Of a DNA stretch of 17,434 bases, positions 1-7,243 are shown one piece after another. The DNA is taken from assembly GCA_030592525.1 (NCBI GenBank), contig JAUVIW010000009.1, positions 1-17,434 on the forward strand, given 5' to 3'. The notes beneath the pieces are model-generated. The model had not been told where the DNA came from. It searched no databases and saw nothing but the letters and a program-made list of their open reading frames with translations. Position 1 is the stretch's first letter; each line of letters begins with the position of its first letter. This DNA comes from an archaeon. GTDB lineage: Archaea; B1Sed10-29; WALL01. The translations under genes were made by a program, and so were the position numbers.

Positions 1-2
1 CT

Positions 3-1112
3 GCACGCCTCGCGAAAGTGGACTGCATACCAAACTTCCCAATCACGCCGCAGACAGAGATTATCGAGACGCTCGCCAAATGGAAGGCCGACGGAGTGGG
101 GGACTACGAGTTTTTCACTATGGACTCAGAGCACTCTGTGATGAGCGCGGCCGTGGGCTCAAGTGCCACCGGCGCGAGGACGTTCACAGCCACATCATCA
201 CAGGGATTGCTGCTCATGACAGAGGTCATGTACATTGCCTCGGGCATGCGGCTGCCAATAGTGATGGCTAACGTGTCCCGCGGGCTGAGTGCGCCAATAA
301 CGCTTTGGTGCGACCATGATGACTTTCTTTCGCAGAAGAGTGCCGGATGGATAATGCTCCACGCGCAGAACAACCAGGAAGTCCTGGACTCACTGCTCAT
401 GGCGTTCAAAGTAGCTGAGGACCGCAGGGTCCTGCTGCCGGTAATGGTGAACATGGACGGGTACGTGCTCTCATACACCAAGGAGCCGGTGGAGCTGCCA
501 AAGCAGGCGCAAGTGAACAGGTTTGTTGGCAAGTACAGCCCCAAGCACGCGTTCTTCAAGAGAAACAAGCCACTCATCCAGGGCGGCGCCGTCCTGCAGC
601 CCGGTGACTACACCCACTTCAGGCACCAGCACCACATGGCAAACATGAACGCCTACGGCGTGCTCAAGGAAGTGCAGCGAAAGTTCGCCAGGGAGTTCGG
701 CCGCGAGTACGGGCTCATAGAAACGTATCGCACAGAGGACGCTAACACAATCATAGTGACTCAGGGCAGCATCAGCACGACCGCAAAAGCAGCAATCATG
801 GGGATGCGAAAGCGCGGCAAGAAAGTCGGGCTCCTGCGCCTCCGCCTTATTCGGCCATGGCCGGAAAAGGATGTTGCGGAAGCGCTTCAGAACGCCAAGC
901 ACATCGCAGTGTTCGAAAAGAACATCGCGCCCGGGCGCGGTGGCATCATGACACCGGAAATAAAGGGGTCGCTCTACAACAGCGGGTGCCGCGCGACAGT
1001 CACGCAGTTCATCATGGGGCTCGGTGGCAACCCAGAGAGCATCGGGATGTTCGAGACCGCAGTGAAATTAGCTGAGAAGGACCTCAAAGGGGGGGTGATG
1101 TGGCTTGATTAA
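3..1112 (+). CDS. porA: Pyruvate:ferredoxin oxidoreductase alpha subunit, 5' partial
   Basis: Alpha subunit of a 2-oxoacid:ferredoxin oxidoreductase, most likely acting on pyruvate: pyruvate + CoA + oxidised ferredoxin gives acetyl-CoA, CO2 and reduced ferredoxin in the cytoplasm. Visible near the N-terminus is the family motif PITPQTE, whose Thr contacts the active site, followed by a TSSQGLLLM segment and NVSRGLSAPI with its conserved Arg. The C-terminal part holds the GLLRLRLIRPWP and FEKNIAPGRGG segments of the transketolase C-terminal-like domain. A GTG lies at 18, but the frame is open to the window edge and the residues before it (ARLAK) fit the family, so the true start lies upstream. 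The gamma and delta subunits are not in view and may precede it. The stop overlaps porB by 8 bases. Pyruvate specificity is inferred from close resemblance to PorA; a related 2-oxoacid is possible. Confidence 0.93.
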   Translation, partial: ARLAKVDCIPNFPITPQTEIIETLAKWKADGVGDYEFFTMDSEHSVMSAAVGSSATGARTFTATSSQGLLLMTEVMYIASGMRLPIVMANVSRGLSAPITLWCDHDDFLSQKSAGWIMLHAQNNQEVLDSLLMAFKVAEDRRVLLPVMVNMDGYVLSYTKEPVELPKQAQVNRFVGKYSPKHAFFKRNKPLIQGGAVLQPGDYTHFRHQHHMANMNAYGVLKEVQRKFAREFGREYGLIETYRTEDANTIIVTQGSISTTAKAAIMGMRKRGKKVGLLRLRLIRPWPEKDVAEALQNAKHIAVFEKNIAPGRGGIMTPEIKGSLYNSGCRATVTQFIMGLGGNPESIGMFETAVKLAEKDLKGGVMWLD

Positions 1113-2004
1113 GTCTTTCAAGGACCTCCCACTCGAAAACCTGATAAGCGGAGGCACGCCCACATGCCCCGGATGCGGAGGGGAGCTGGGCCTCAAGCTC
1201 GCCCTGAAGGTCATGGGCAAGGACACGATTGTCGTCAACGCGAGCGGCTGCATGACATTGCTCAGCAATTACCCGACGACGCCGATGAAGGTTTCATTCA
1301 TACACAACGCAATAGAGAACGCGCCTGCCACAGCCACTGGAATCATGCACGCGCTCGACAAGCTCGGGCGCAAGATGGATATCCTCTGCTACGTTGGCGA
1401 CGGCGCAACTTATGACATAGGGTTCCAATCCTTGTCCGGCGCAGCGGCGCGCGGCGACAACATGGTATACGTGTGCTACAACAATTCATGCTACGGAAAC
1501 ACAGGGAACCAGTGGAGCACCGCAACACCCGCGTTCGCGAAGACAACCACAACACCGCCGGGAAAAAAGAGCAGGGGCAACCCCCTGAGCAGAAAGGACA
1601 TGGCGAAGATAATGGGCGCGCACGGCATCTACTCCGCAACAGCGAGCACAGCATTCCCACTTGACTACCTCAAGAAGCTCGAGAAGGCAAGGGCATTCAA
1701 GGGAGTGGGATTCATCGACCTGCTGGTCAATTGCCCCACGAACTGGGGCTTCAGCGCCGCAAAAGGCATCGAGGTCATAAGGCTCGCAGTGCAGACAGGC
1801 ATATGGCCCCTGTACGAAGTGGAAAACGGCAAGCTGGAGCTCACATACAACCCCAAGGTATTGCTGCCCGTGGAAAAGTTCCTCAAGGGCCAGGACAGGT
1901 TCAAGCACCTGAAAAAGAGGGATATCCAGCGCATACAAGAGGCAGTGAACACTGAATGGAAGCAGTACCGCACAGGACACTACTGGGAGAGTGATGAGTA
2001 TTAA
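1105..2004 (+). CDS. porB: Pyruvate:ferredoxin oxidoreductase beta subunit
   Basis: TPP-binding subunit of the same enzyme (299 residues, normal family length). The thiamine diphosphate motif is visible as GDGATYD (98-104) leading to the NN pair at 126-127. Four cysteines expected to hold the proximal [4Fe-4S] cluster are present: C21 and C24 in TCPGCG, C49 in ASGC, and C210 in VNCPTNWG. The start is TTG at 1105, inside the end of porA; it is preceded by AAAGGGGGGTGATG, a good archaeal ribosome binding site, and no ATG fits the family N-terminus better. Overlaps at both ends (8 bases with porA, about 11 with the next gene) indicate one transcript with translational coupling. Electrons would leave through clusters on a delta subunit encoded elsewhere. 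Confidence 0.95.
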   Translation: MIKSFKDLPLENLISGGTPTCPGCGGELGLKLALKVMGKDTIVVNASGCMTLLSNYPTTPMKVSFIHNAIENAPATATGIMHALDKLGRKMDILCYVGDGATYDIGFQSLSGAAARGDNMVYVCYNNSCYGNTGNQWSTATPAFAKTTTTPPGKKSRGNPLSRKDMAKIMGAHGIYSATASTAFPLDYLKKLEKARAFKGVGFIDLLVNCPTNWGFSAAKGIEVIRLAVQTGIWPLYEVENGKLELTYNPKVLLPVEKFLKGQDRFKHLKKRDIQRIQEAVNTEWKQYRTGHYWESDEY

Positions 2005-3367
2005 CCTCGACCACATATTCAACCCGCGAAGCATCGCAGTCATAGGGGCATCACGAGAGCCGGACAAGATAGGGCACGTAATCCTTCGGTCATTGATGCA
2101 TAGGTTCAAGGGAAGGATTTACCCTGTTAACCACAAGGCAAAAAGCATTGCGGGGCTCAAGTGCTACAAGAGCGTGCTCGACATCAAGGGCAAAGTGGAC
2201 TCTGTCGTGATAGCCATCCCCGCGAAGTTCGTTCCAGGCGTGATGGAGGAATGCGGGCGCAAGGGTGTCAAGGGCGCGGTCATAATCAGTGGGGGGTTCT
2301 CTGAGGTTGGGGAAGTGGAGCTCGAGGAAAAGCTGCGCAAGGTCGCGAACAAGTACAAGATTCCGGTAATAGGGCCCAACTGCCTGGGCATGCTTGATAA
2401 CTATACTCATGTGGACACGCTGTTCAACCCAAAGTACAAGATGTCCCGCCCGAGGCAGGGCGGCATCTCGTTCATCTCGCAGTCAGGCGCCGTCGGCGCA
2501 GTGGTAATGGACTGGGCCGGATACAAGGGGTTCGGCGTGGACAAGTTCGTGTCATACGGCAACGCGCTCAACGTTGATGAGGTTGACCTCCTGCGCTATT
2601 TGGGCAAGGACCCAAAGACAAAGGTCATATGCGCTTACTTCGAGGGCACGCGGCGCGGCAAGGAGTTCATGAAGGTCGCGAAGCGCGTGAGCAAGAAAAA
2701 GCCAATCATCGCGATGAAGGCCGGGAGGAGTGAGGCCGGCGCAAAAGCGGTCAGCTCGCACACCGGCAGCCTCGCAGGCAGCGACGAGGTGTGGGACGCT
2801 GCATTCAAGCAGTCAGGCATCATCAGGGCGAAAGGGATTGACGACATGTTTGACTACGCCCGCGTGCTGGCGGAGCAGCCGCTGCCCAAAGGCAACCGCG
2901 TTGCCATTGTGACCAATGGCGGCGGGTTCGGCGTGCTAGCCACGGACTCATGTGAGTTCTACGGCCTGAAAATGGCCAAGCTCTCGAAAAAGACTGAGAG
3001 GATAATCAAGGCCCGCGTGCCTGCGTACGCGGTTGTCAAGAATCCGATTGACCTGGTTGGTGACGCTGACCGCGAGCGCTACGAGGTTGCGCTTAACGCG
3101 CTTGTTGAAGACCGCGGAGTGGACAGCATCATATGCATTCTGCTGATGCAGACAGCGAACCTTGACTCAAGCGTTGTTGATGTCGTGGCAGAGGTGTCCG
3201 ACCAAAGGAAAAAGACCATAGTGTGCAGCTCAAGCGGAGGCGAGTACGCCAACCTCCACATGAAGCTCCTTGAAGAGGCAGGCATACCAACCTATGACAC
3301 GCTTCGCGCTGCGGCGCGTTCGCTGGCGGCAATAACATACTACGAAGACTTCATTACGTCGGAATGA
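1994..3367 (+). CDS. acdA: Acetate-CoA ligase (ADP-forming), alpha subunit
   Basis: Alpha subunit of ADP-forming acetyl-CoA synthetase, which turns acetyl-CoA + ADP + Pi into acetate + ATP + CoA, the energy-saving last step of archaeal pyruvate fermentation. The N-terminal CoA-binding Rossmann fold shows SIAVIGASRE (about residue 13 on); succinyl-CoA-ligase-like domains follow with IGPNCLGM and FISQSGAVG. The phosphorylated histidine is in SSHTGSLAGS (H256 from this ATG) and the assisting glutamate in YFEGTRRG (E217). At about 457 residues it is a stand-alone alpha subunit without the ATP-grasp beta domain. GTG at 1991 is an alternative start; ATG at 1994 is preferred because the family begins close to this point. 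It overlaps porB, and the pairing supports an acetyl-CoA to acetate route. No beta subunit is in the window. Substrates other than acetate are possible. Confidence 0.93.
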   Translation: MSINLDHIFNPRSIAVIGASREPDKIGHVILRSLMHRFKGRIYPVNHKAKSIAGLKCYKSVLDIKGKVDSVVIAIPAKFVPGVMEECGRKGVKGAVIISGGFSEVGEVELEEKLRKVANKYKIPVIGPNCLGMLDNYTHVDTLFNPKYKMSRPRQGGISFISQSGAVGAVVMDWAGYKGFGVDKFVSYGNALNVDEVDLLRYLGKDPKTKVICAYFEGTRRGKEFMKVAKRVSKKKPIIAMKAGRSEAGAKAVSSHTGSLAGSDEVWDAAFKQSGIIRAKGIDDMFDYARVLAEQPLPKGNRVAIVTNGGGFGVLATDSCEFYGLKMAKLSKKTERIIKARVPAYAVVKNPIDLVGDADRERYEVALNALVEDRGVDSIICILLMQTANLDSSVVDVVAEVSDQRKKTIVCSSSGGEYANLHMKLLEEAGIPTYDTLRAAARSLAAITYYEDFITSE

Positions 3368-3369
3368 GC

Positions 3370-4563
3370 TCATTTCTTCAGGACGAGGCGCTGCGCACCC
3401 TCAATGTCACCATCAGCCAGCAGCGCAAAAAGCCTCTGCGCATCAGGCCCAGCATAGTTCGCTTGCTTCAGGTTGCCCTCAAGCAAGCGCGCACCCATCT
3501 CGTCAACAGACATCTTGCTCCTGTGCATCTCACGGAGCTCCTCAATCTTTTTCCTGAAGTCATCGGTGGTCAGCTCATTGTCAATGCTGATTAAGGCATC
3601 GAACCCGTTGCGGATTTGTGTTGTGTCAAGGCGCGAGCCCTTTGAGAGCGAGCCGCGGAGCTTTAGCTTGACCAATGGCTTGAACTCCTCACTGGTGGGA
3701 ATTGATTCCTCGAGCTTGGCGCGGGCCTTCTCAACAATCTCAGCCGGCGGCGTGCCATCAAAGTCCATCTCAAGGTAGATAAGCTTGCGTTGCGCACGGA
3801 TGGGATAAAAGTTTATTGTCCTATTGTCGGTGTCGAGGACGAAGTATCCTTTTGGGCGCTCTGTCTCTGACTGGCGCAATTGTGTGATGACAGTGGAGCC
3901 GGCCTGCAGAAAGCTATGGTCATTGAATATCTTGGGGTTGTGTATGTGGCCGTTAATTGCCAGGTCAAAGCCCTTGGGCATGTCGTCAAGGGTGAGGTAT
4001 GCGGCATCGGCATAAACTGTTTCCTTGAAGCTTTGGTGAAGCATGAGGATGTTCATCGCCCCTGCTACAGGGGTGGGGTTCCACTCCTTGAGCACCTCCG
4101 GTGCATATGATTCAGGCACGCCGCTCATGCCATGCAATGCGATGCGCTCATCGCCCTTGCGGAGAACAATGCTCTGGCAGTGCAAGTGCACGAGCATGCC
4201 AGCTGCCTCAAGAGTGTGCACGGGGTTCGCGAGCCCGCGGCCCCTGCGCTCATGAGTGCCATGGATAGCTACCACGGGAATGCCGGTGAAAGCGCGCCAT
4301 GTAACGGGTGCAGTGTCCTTGTTGATGGTGTCCTCGAGAACGACACCGGTGCCCGGGCGCTCCAGCGGAATTGAGAGGATGCGCATCGCCTTCTTCATTA
4401 TCTCCTGCTTAGGCACGCGCGAGTCGAAGATATCTCCGGGCAGTAGCACGATGTCGGCGTCCGCTTCCCGCAGCGCTTCAGCCGCCTGCCTGAACGAGTC
4501 TTCCTCCCGCTCAGTGCCCCAAGCATAGCCAAAGTGCGTGTCACTGATTACAGCTATCCTCAT
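3370..4563 (-). CDS. Mre11/SbcD-like DNA repair nuclease
   Basis: Calcineurin-like metallophosphoesterase of the Mre11/SbcD class, normally a Mn-dependent exo/endonuclease that works with the ATPase Rad50/SbcC on DNA ends. The metal-site motifs appear in order: ISDTHFG (D8, H10), LPGDIFD (D44), HGTHE (102-105, where the usual motif is GNHD), LMLHQS (H176) and INGHIHNP (H206, H208). A capping region follows, and residues after about 290 form a charged helical tail typical of the Rad50-binding region. Length 397 fits the family. The ATG overlaps the stop of the upstream HTH-CBS gene as ATGA, with GAGGGGG five bases before it, so the two are co-translated. No Rad50, HerA or NurA gene is nearby. 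The Asn-to-Thr change in the third motif could alter metal binding, though such variants exist in distant homologues. The stop lies 2 bases from the convergent acdA stop. Confidence 0.88.
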   Translation of the reverse strand: MRIAVISDTHFGYAWGTEREEDSFRQAAEALREADADIVLLPGDIFDSRVPKQEIMKKAMRILSIPLERPGTGVVLEDTINKDTAPVTWRAFTGIPVVAIHGTHERRGRGLANPVHTLEAAGMLVHLHCQSIVLRKGDERIALHGMSGVPESYAPEVLKEWNPTPVAGAMNILMLHQSFKETVYADAAYLTLDDMPKGFDLAINGHIHNPKIFNDHSFLQAGSTVITQLRQSETERPKGYFVLDTDNRTINFYPIRAQRKLIYLEMDFDGTPPAEIVEKARAKLEESIPTSEEFKPLVKLKLRGSLSKGSRLDTTQIRNGFDALISIDNELTTDDFRKKIEELREMHRSKMSVDEMGARLLEGNLKQANYAGPDAQRLFALLADGDIEGAQRLVLKK

Positions 4564-5099
4564 GCTATCCCCCTCAGCACATCGGCACGTGATATGATTC
4601 CCTTGACAATTCCTTTGTCGGAAATGAGCACGGCAGTGCTTTTCTCTAGCAAGGGGTTTACTGAGTCAAGCGCAGTGTCCAGTGGCACTTCGGGGAACGG
4701 CTTGCGCATCACGCTCGACACAGGGGTCAGGGCAGCACCATCCGGATTCTTGACAAGCAAGTGCACTATGAACGAGTCGACTATCGAGCCCACCTGCCTG
4801 TTCTTGTCCATGACCGGCATCTGTGAAATGCTGAACTTTGACATCTCCGCTACGGCATGTGCAACAGTGTTCTCCGGTACAGCAAAAAGCACGGGGCTGG
4901 ACATCAGGTCCCTGGCAGTGGGCTTGTGGTCATCAAGGTGCTCGCTTATCTTGCGGAGGGTTGACAGGCGGGGGTCCACAGAGCCCAACTCTATTCTCGC
5001 GACTAGGGATTGTGATACCCCGCTCTCCTTAGCGAGTTGGGCTTGGGTTAGGCCCCGGGCCACGCGGCGGCGGCGGAGCTCCTTGCCGGAAAAGATCAT
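4560..5099 (-). CDS. XRE-family HTH protein with two CBS domains
   Basis: Predicted transcription regulator of about 179 residues. An XRE/Cro-type helix-turn-helix occupies roughly residues 4-55 (GLTQAQLAKESGVSQSLVAR is the core). A CBS pair follows, CBS1 from TARDLMSSP (about 62-115) and CBS2 from VSSVMRKP (about 127-178, ending ISRADVLRGIA). CBS pairs usually bind adenine nucleotides or S-adenosylmethionine, so the protein may sense energy or methyl-donor state; the ligand is unknown. The reading frame stays open to 5165, but the ATG at 5099 is chosen because the HTH begins there and a TATA box lies about 26 bases upstream, which predicts a leaderless transcript starting at this ATG. Its stop overlaps the Mre11-like gene by 4 bases, so it probably regulates or is co-expressed with that nuclease. 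The family is common in archaea and its targets are mostly unknown. Confidence 0.87.
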   Translation of the reverse strand: MIFSGKELRRRRVARGLTQAQLAKESGVSQSLVARIELGSVDPRLSTLRKISEHLDDHKPTARDLMSSPVLFAVPENTVAHAVAEMSKFSISQMPVMDKNRQVGSIVDSFIVHLLVKNPDGAALTPVSSVMRKPFPEVPLDTALDSVNPLLEKSTAVLISDKGIVKGIISRADVLRGIA

Positions 5100-5122
5100 T
5101 GCGTAATTATGAACGCAGGTAA

Positions 5123-5130
5123 TATTTATA
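5123..5130 (-). promoter_or_regulatory. TATA box for the HTH-CBS/Mre11-like operon
   Basis: On the minus strand the bases read TATAAATA, a close match to an archaeal TATA box. Its centre is about 27 bases from the ATG at 5099, the spacing expected for a leaderless transcript beginning at or next to that ATG. The box overlaps the TAA stop codon (5126-5128) of the upstream DHH gene, so the promoter is embedded in the end of that gene. This gives the two-gene unit its own start point although the strand is shared with the superoperon. Seen: motif and spacing. Inferred: promoter activity. Confidence 0.65.
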
Positions 5131-6094
5131 GTGATTTCAAGAACTCGCGAGTGCGCTGCAGGCATAGCTCCAGGGCTTCGTCCAAGTGGCTAGCATCCAC
5201 GCCATTGGCACCGGCAGCGCCTGCATGGCCCCCTGCATCGCCCTTTATGAGGGGCATGACCCCTGGCAATATGTCCCGGCCCAGGTGAATGCCCTTCTTG
5301 ACGGCATCACGGCTGGCACGGGAGCTTATGCGCACCTCACCGTCCTTGGCCGCACCCACAAAGGACACGTCGGCACCCAAATAGAGCAGTGACTTGGCCA
5401 CGCTGCTCTCGAAAGAGCTTACGCGTGACACTGAGATTATGTAGTCGCCCTCGCGGACGAACTCAAGGCGCTGCGCGCCCTTCAGCCTCGCAATCTTTTC
5501 TGACCGGTCCCTTGGGACGGAGATGCTGTCGAGGATTTCCTCGAACTCCAGCCCACCTTCCTCGAGAATGGCGGCAAGGTCACGGAAAAAACTTGTGGTC
5601 GCAATGGAAAAGCCCGCGCTGTCAGTCACCATGCCCGAAGCAATGGCAAGTGCCATTTGCCTGTCCAGCTTGATACCCCATTCCTTAAGCAAGTGGTATA
5701 CTATTTGTGTCGCGGAGACGGCTACCTCGTCTATAATCATCTCGTCAAACGCGTCCGCGATTCCGGGCTTCAGCGCATGGTGGTCAATGATGACCTTCCT
5801 GCCTGGAGCGCGTTTCACCGACTCGAGGTCCACTAGTGTGGGTGAATTTGTGTCCACGACCACAATGCAGTCAGCATCATAATCCGGCTTATCAAAGGAG
5901 CGGCCCAAAACACTCATGAAGTGCTTTACCTGGTCGCGGATAGGAAGGTCTGCGTGAATCACCACTTTCTTTCCCATGCCCTCAAGGGCGGCAGCAAGCG
6001 CTATTGCGCTTCCCGCTGTGTCCACATCAGGAGCCCTGTGGCATAGGATGGTGAAAGAGTCACAGCCCTCAAAGAACTTATTCGTCTTCTTCAT
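5126..6094 (-). CDS. DHH-DHHA1 family phosphoesterase (RecJ/NrnA-like)
   Basis: Member of the DHH superfamily, which hydrolyses phosphodiester bonds in nanoRNA, ssDNA or dinucleotides with Mn. From the ATG at 6094 (322 residues) the motifs are: motif I CHRAPDVDTAGSA (18-30; a common form is HxNPDGD), motif II VVVDTNSP (78-85), motif III DHH (104-106), motif IV around TDSAGF (157-162), then a DHHA1 domain ending in GDAGGHAGAAGA (285-296), the substrate-binding GGH motif. An earlier in-frame ATG at 6115 would add seven residues with no family resemblance. The start lies inside the end of prefoldin beta (17-base overlap), making this the last gene of the superoperon. No extra S1 or CDC45-like domain is seen. 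It could be a nanoRNase or a RecJ-like exonuclease; the context with the exosome favours an RNA-related job, as inference. Confidence 0.87.
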   Translation of the reverse strand: MKKTNKFFEGCDSFTILCHRAPDVDTAGSAIALAAALEGMGKKVVIHADLPIRDQVKHFMSVLGRSFDKPDYDADCIVVVDTNSPTLVDLESVKRAPGRKVIIDHHALKPGIADAFDEMIIDEVAVSATQIVYHLLKEWGIKLDRQMALAIASGMVTDSAGFSIATTSFFRDLAAILEEGGLEFEEILDSISVPRDRSEKIARLKGAQRLEFVREGDYIISVSRVSSFESSVAKSLLYLGADVSFVGAAKDGEVRISSRASRDAVKKGIHLGRDILPGVMPLIKGDAGGHAGAAGANGVDASHLDEALELCLQRTREFLKSL

Positions 6095-6425
6095 CCTTGT
6101 CCTTTCCTTGGTCACCCTGAGCCTTCTTCTGGATTTCTTCGAGCTTCTTCTTCAAGCGCTCTTCCTGGGTGTCCATTGTCTTGAGGGAGGTTGAGATGCT
6201 CTTCTTCTGCTCGTCAAGCTTCTTCTTCGCGTCTTCCTTTGACTGCTCAATAAGCAGGCTGCCAGCAGCAAAGAACACCTTGCCCTTGGCCGTTTCCAGC
6301 TCTTTCGCCGCGTTGTCAAGCTCCTGCTCCTGTGCGGAGAGGCGCTGTTTCTGCATCGCGATGAATTGGTACTGTTGGTTCAGGTTTCTAAAAAGATTTA
6401 TTTCGTCTTGTGTGAGTTCAGGCAT
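6078..6425 (-). CDS. pfdB: Prefoldin subunit beta
   Basis: Beta subunit of the hexameric prefoldin (GimC) chaperone, a jellyfish-shaped cytoplasmic holdase that hands unfolded proteins to the thermosome. The protein (115 residues) is nearly all coiled coil: an N-terminal helix (about 5-50, rich in Gln/Glu/Leu heptads), a short hairpin turn region with KVFFAAGSLLIEQ (about 49-61), and a return helix to about 103. The last dozen residues are a very acidic tail (GKDKDEEDE), somewhat longer than in many homologues. The start ATG at 6425 has a textbook AAGGTGAT site five bases upstream, and this site is written in the final codons of pcc1. It overlaps pcc1 by 8 bases and the DHH gene by 17. Confidence 0.92.
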   Translation of the reverse strand: MPELTQDEINLFRNLNQQYQFIAMQKQRLSAQEQELDNAAKELETAKGKVFFAAGSLLIEQSKEDAKKKLDEQKKSISTSLKTMDTQEERLKKKLEEIQKKAQGDQGKDKDEEDE

Positions 6426-6651
6426 TTTGTATCACCTTAATTGTTTTCAAGCATGAGTCCACCAGTCGCAGGTGGGAGTTAATCGCCGCGCGCATCGCAA
6501 CGGCATCATCAGCCTCAATGTTTATGTTCAGGCCTTCTTCGCACGGGCTGAATGAAGTGCGGGAGCGCTTGGAATCCCTGTCGCAGGAAATGGCGCGCGC
6601 AATCGCGTCCGCCTCCTTTTGCTCCATTGGTATCATGGCATCAAGCCTCAT
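6418..6651 (-). CDS. pcc1: KEOPS complex subunit Pcc1
   Basis: Small subunit (77 residues) of KEOPS, the complex that with Kae1, Bud32 and Cgi121 makes the t6A modification on tRNAs reading ANN codons. Pcc1 forms the dimer on which Kae1 docks. The sequence shows the expected beta-alpha-beta-beta-alpha pattern: a first strand RLDAMIPM, a helix EADAIARAI (about 13-21), two strands RTSFSPCEEGLNINI, and the diagnostic ADDAVAMRAAINSHLRLVD segment (47-65) of the CTAG/Pcc1 family. The ATG at 6651 is kept because it supplies the first strand; ATG at 6636 would remove it. Overlaps the Brix gene by 11 bases and prefoldin beta by 8. Pcc1 between Brix and prefoldin genes fits the known superoperon neighbourhood. 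Confidence 0.85.
   Translation of the reverse strand: MRLDAMIPMEQKEADAIARAISCDRDSKRSRTSFSPCEEGLNINIEADDAVAMRAAINSHLRLVDSCLKTIKVIQNA
6431..6438 (-). promoter_or_regulatory. Strong ribosome binding site for prefoldin beta
   Basis: Minus-strand AAGGTGAT lies five bases before the prefoldin beta ATG. It is complementary to the ATCACCT-type end of archaeal 16S rRNA and is embedded in the last codons of pcc1 (K-V-I). It fixes the start choice and supports translational coupling. Confidence 0.7.
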
Positions 6652-7111
6652 CCTTTAGCACCTCCACCAAAAGGCGGGGGCCTATCTCATCATCGCCCTT
6701 CCAAAACGACAGCTTTGTGCCATCGAAATCCATGCGCACATCACCCTCCTCCGACTCAATGCCGAAGGCATTGGCAATCATGCCATCCGTGGCTTCGAGT
6801 GCGCTGGCTTTTGGCATCGGGCCGTCAAAGTCGCGCGCGAGCTTGATGCTCCTTATGCGCAAGCGAATCGGAAGCCAGTCCCACGAGTCCTCATCAAGCT
6901 CGATGAAGCGTATCTCACCGGGGTTGCCGTGCCGGTCGCCGACAATGGCAACTCGGCCCAGGCCCTTGTTGCGCGCCGCGTCAACAAGCCCACTAACACC
7001 GGTCTTGCCACGGTTCACCATGACGCTGTCCGGCAGCAGCCTGTTGAAGTCCTTGAGCAGTGTTCTTGTGCGTGCACACGGCTTCCTCGACGATGAGAGG
7101 AAAACAGGCAT
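6641..7111 (-). CDS. Brix/Imp4-like ribosome biogenesis protein
   Basis: Archaeal short Brix-domain protein (156 residues) related to eukaryotic Imp4, Rpf1 and Brx1, which bind rRNA during ribosome subunit assembly. Features seen: N-terminal SSSRKPCARTRTLLKDF (6-22), matching the start of the Brix fold; VMVNRGKTGVSGLVDAA (30-46); VAIVGDRHGNPGEIRFIEL, a beta-hairpin element with the conserved GNPG turn (about 54-72); and a C-terminal strand region RMDFDGTKLSFWKGDDEIGPRL, split here by a short loop. Archaeal members are this short because they lack the eukaryotic extensions. It starts 3 bases after the RpoP stop and overlaps pcc1 by 11 bases. Role in archaea is inferred from eukaryotic homologues. 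Confidence 0.82.
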   Translation of the reverse strand: MPVFLSSSRKPCARTRTLLKDFNRLLPDSVMVNRGKTGVSGLVDAARNKGLGRVAIVGDRHGNPGEIRFIELDEDSWDWLPIRLRIRSIKLARDFDGPMPKASALEATDGMIANAFGIESEEGDVRMDFDGTKLSFWKGDDEIGPRLLVEVLKDEA

Positions 7112-7114
7112 GTC

Positions 7115-7243
7115 TTACACTGCCTTCATCTTTTTCGCTACAGGCGGGCGTTCCTTGCGGAAAATCTTGTTGCCACAGAACGGGCAAGTGACAAACTTCC
7201 CGATGTCATCGATTTTTTTGCCACAGTTAGAGCAAACGTACAT
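7115..7243 (-). CDS. rpoP: DNA-directed RNA polymerase subunit P (Rpb12-like)
   Basis: A 42-residue zinc-ribbon subunit of archaeal RNA polymerase, homologous to eukaryotic Rpb12/RPABC4, which helps polymerase assembly and open-complex formation. I translated it directly from the minus strand: it begins MYVCSNCGKK and ends in PPVAKKMKAV. Two zinc-binding pairs are clear, CSNC (4-7) and CPFC (20-23), with the basic tail KIFRKERPP. The ATG at 7243 directly follows the eL43 stop (TAAATG), and AAGGAGG sits eight bases upstream. Its position between eL43 and the Brix gene is the usual archaeal arrangement. It is easy to miss because of its length. Confidence 0.93.
   Translation of the reverse strand: MYVCSNCGKKIDDIGKFVTCPFCGNKIFRKERPPVAKKMKAV

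Noticed and set aside
471..902. Minus-strand frame of 143 codons within porA
   Set aside because: Antisense shadow of a clear family member.
1486..2109. Minus-strand frame of 207 codons over porB and the acdA start
   Set aside because: Antisense to two well-matched genes and Cys-rich without any motif pattern.
5100..5165. N-terminal extension of the HTH-CBS protein to an ATG at 5165
   Set aside because: The extra 22 residues do not fit the HTH, cover the TATA box and overlap the end of the DHH gene; the leaderless ATG at 5099 is better supported.
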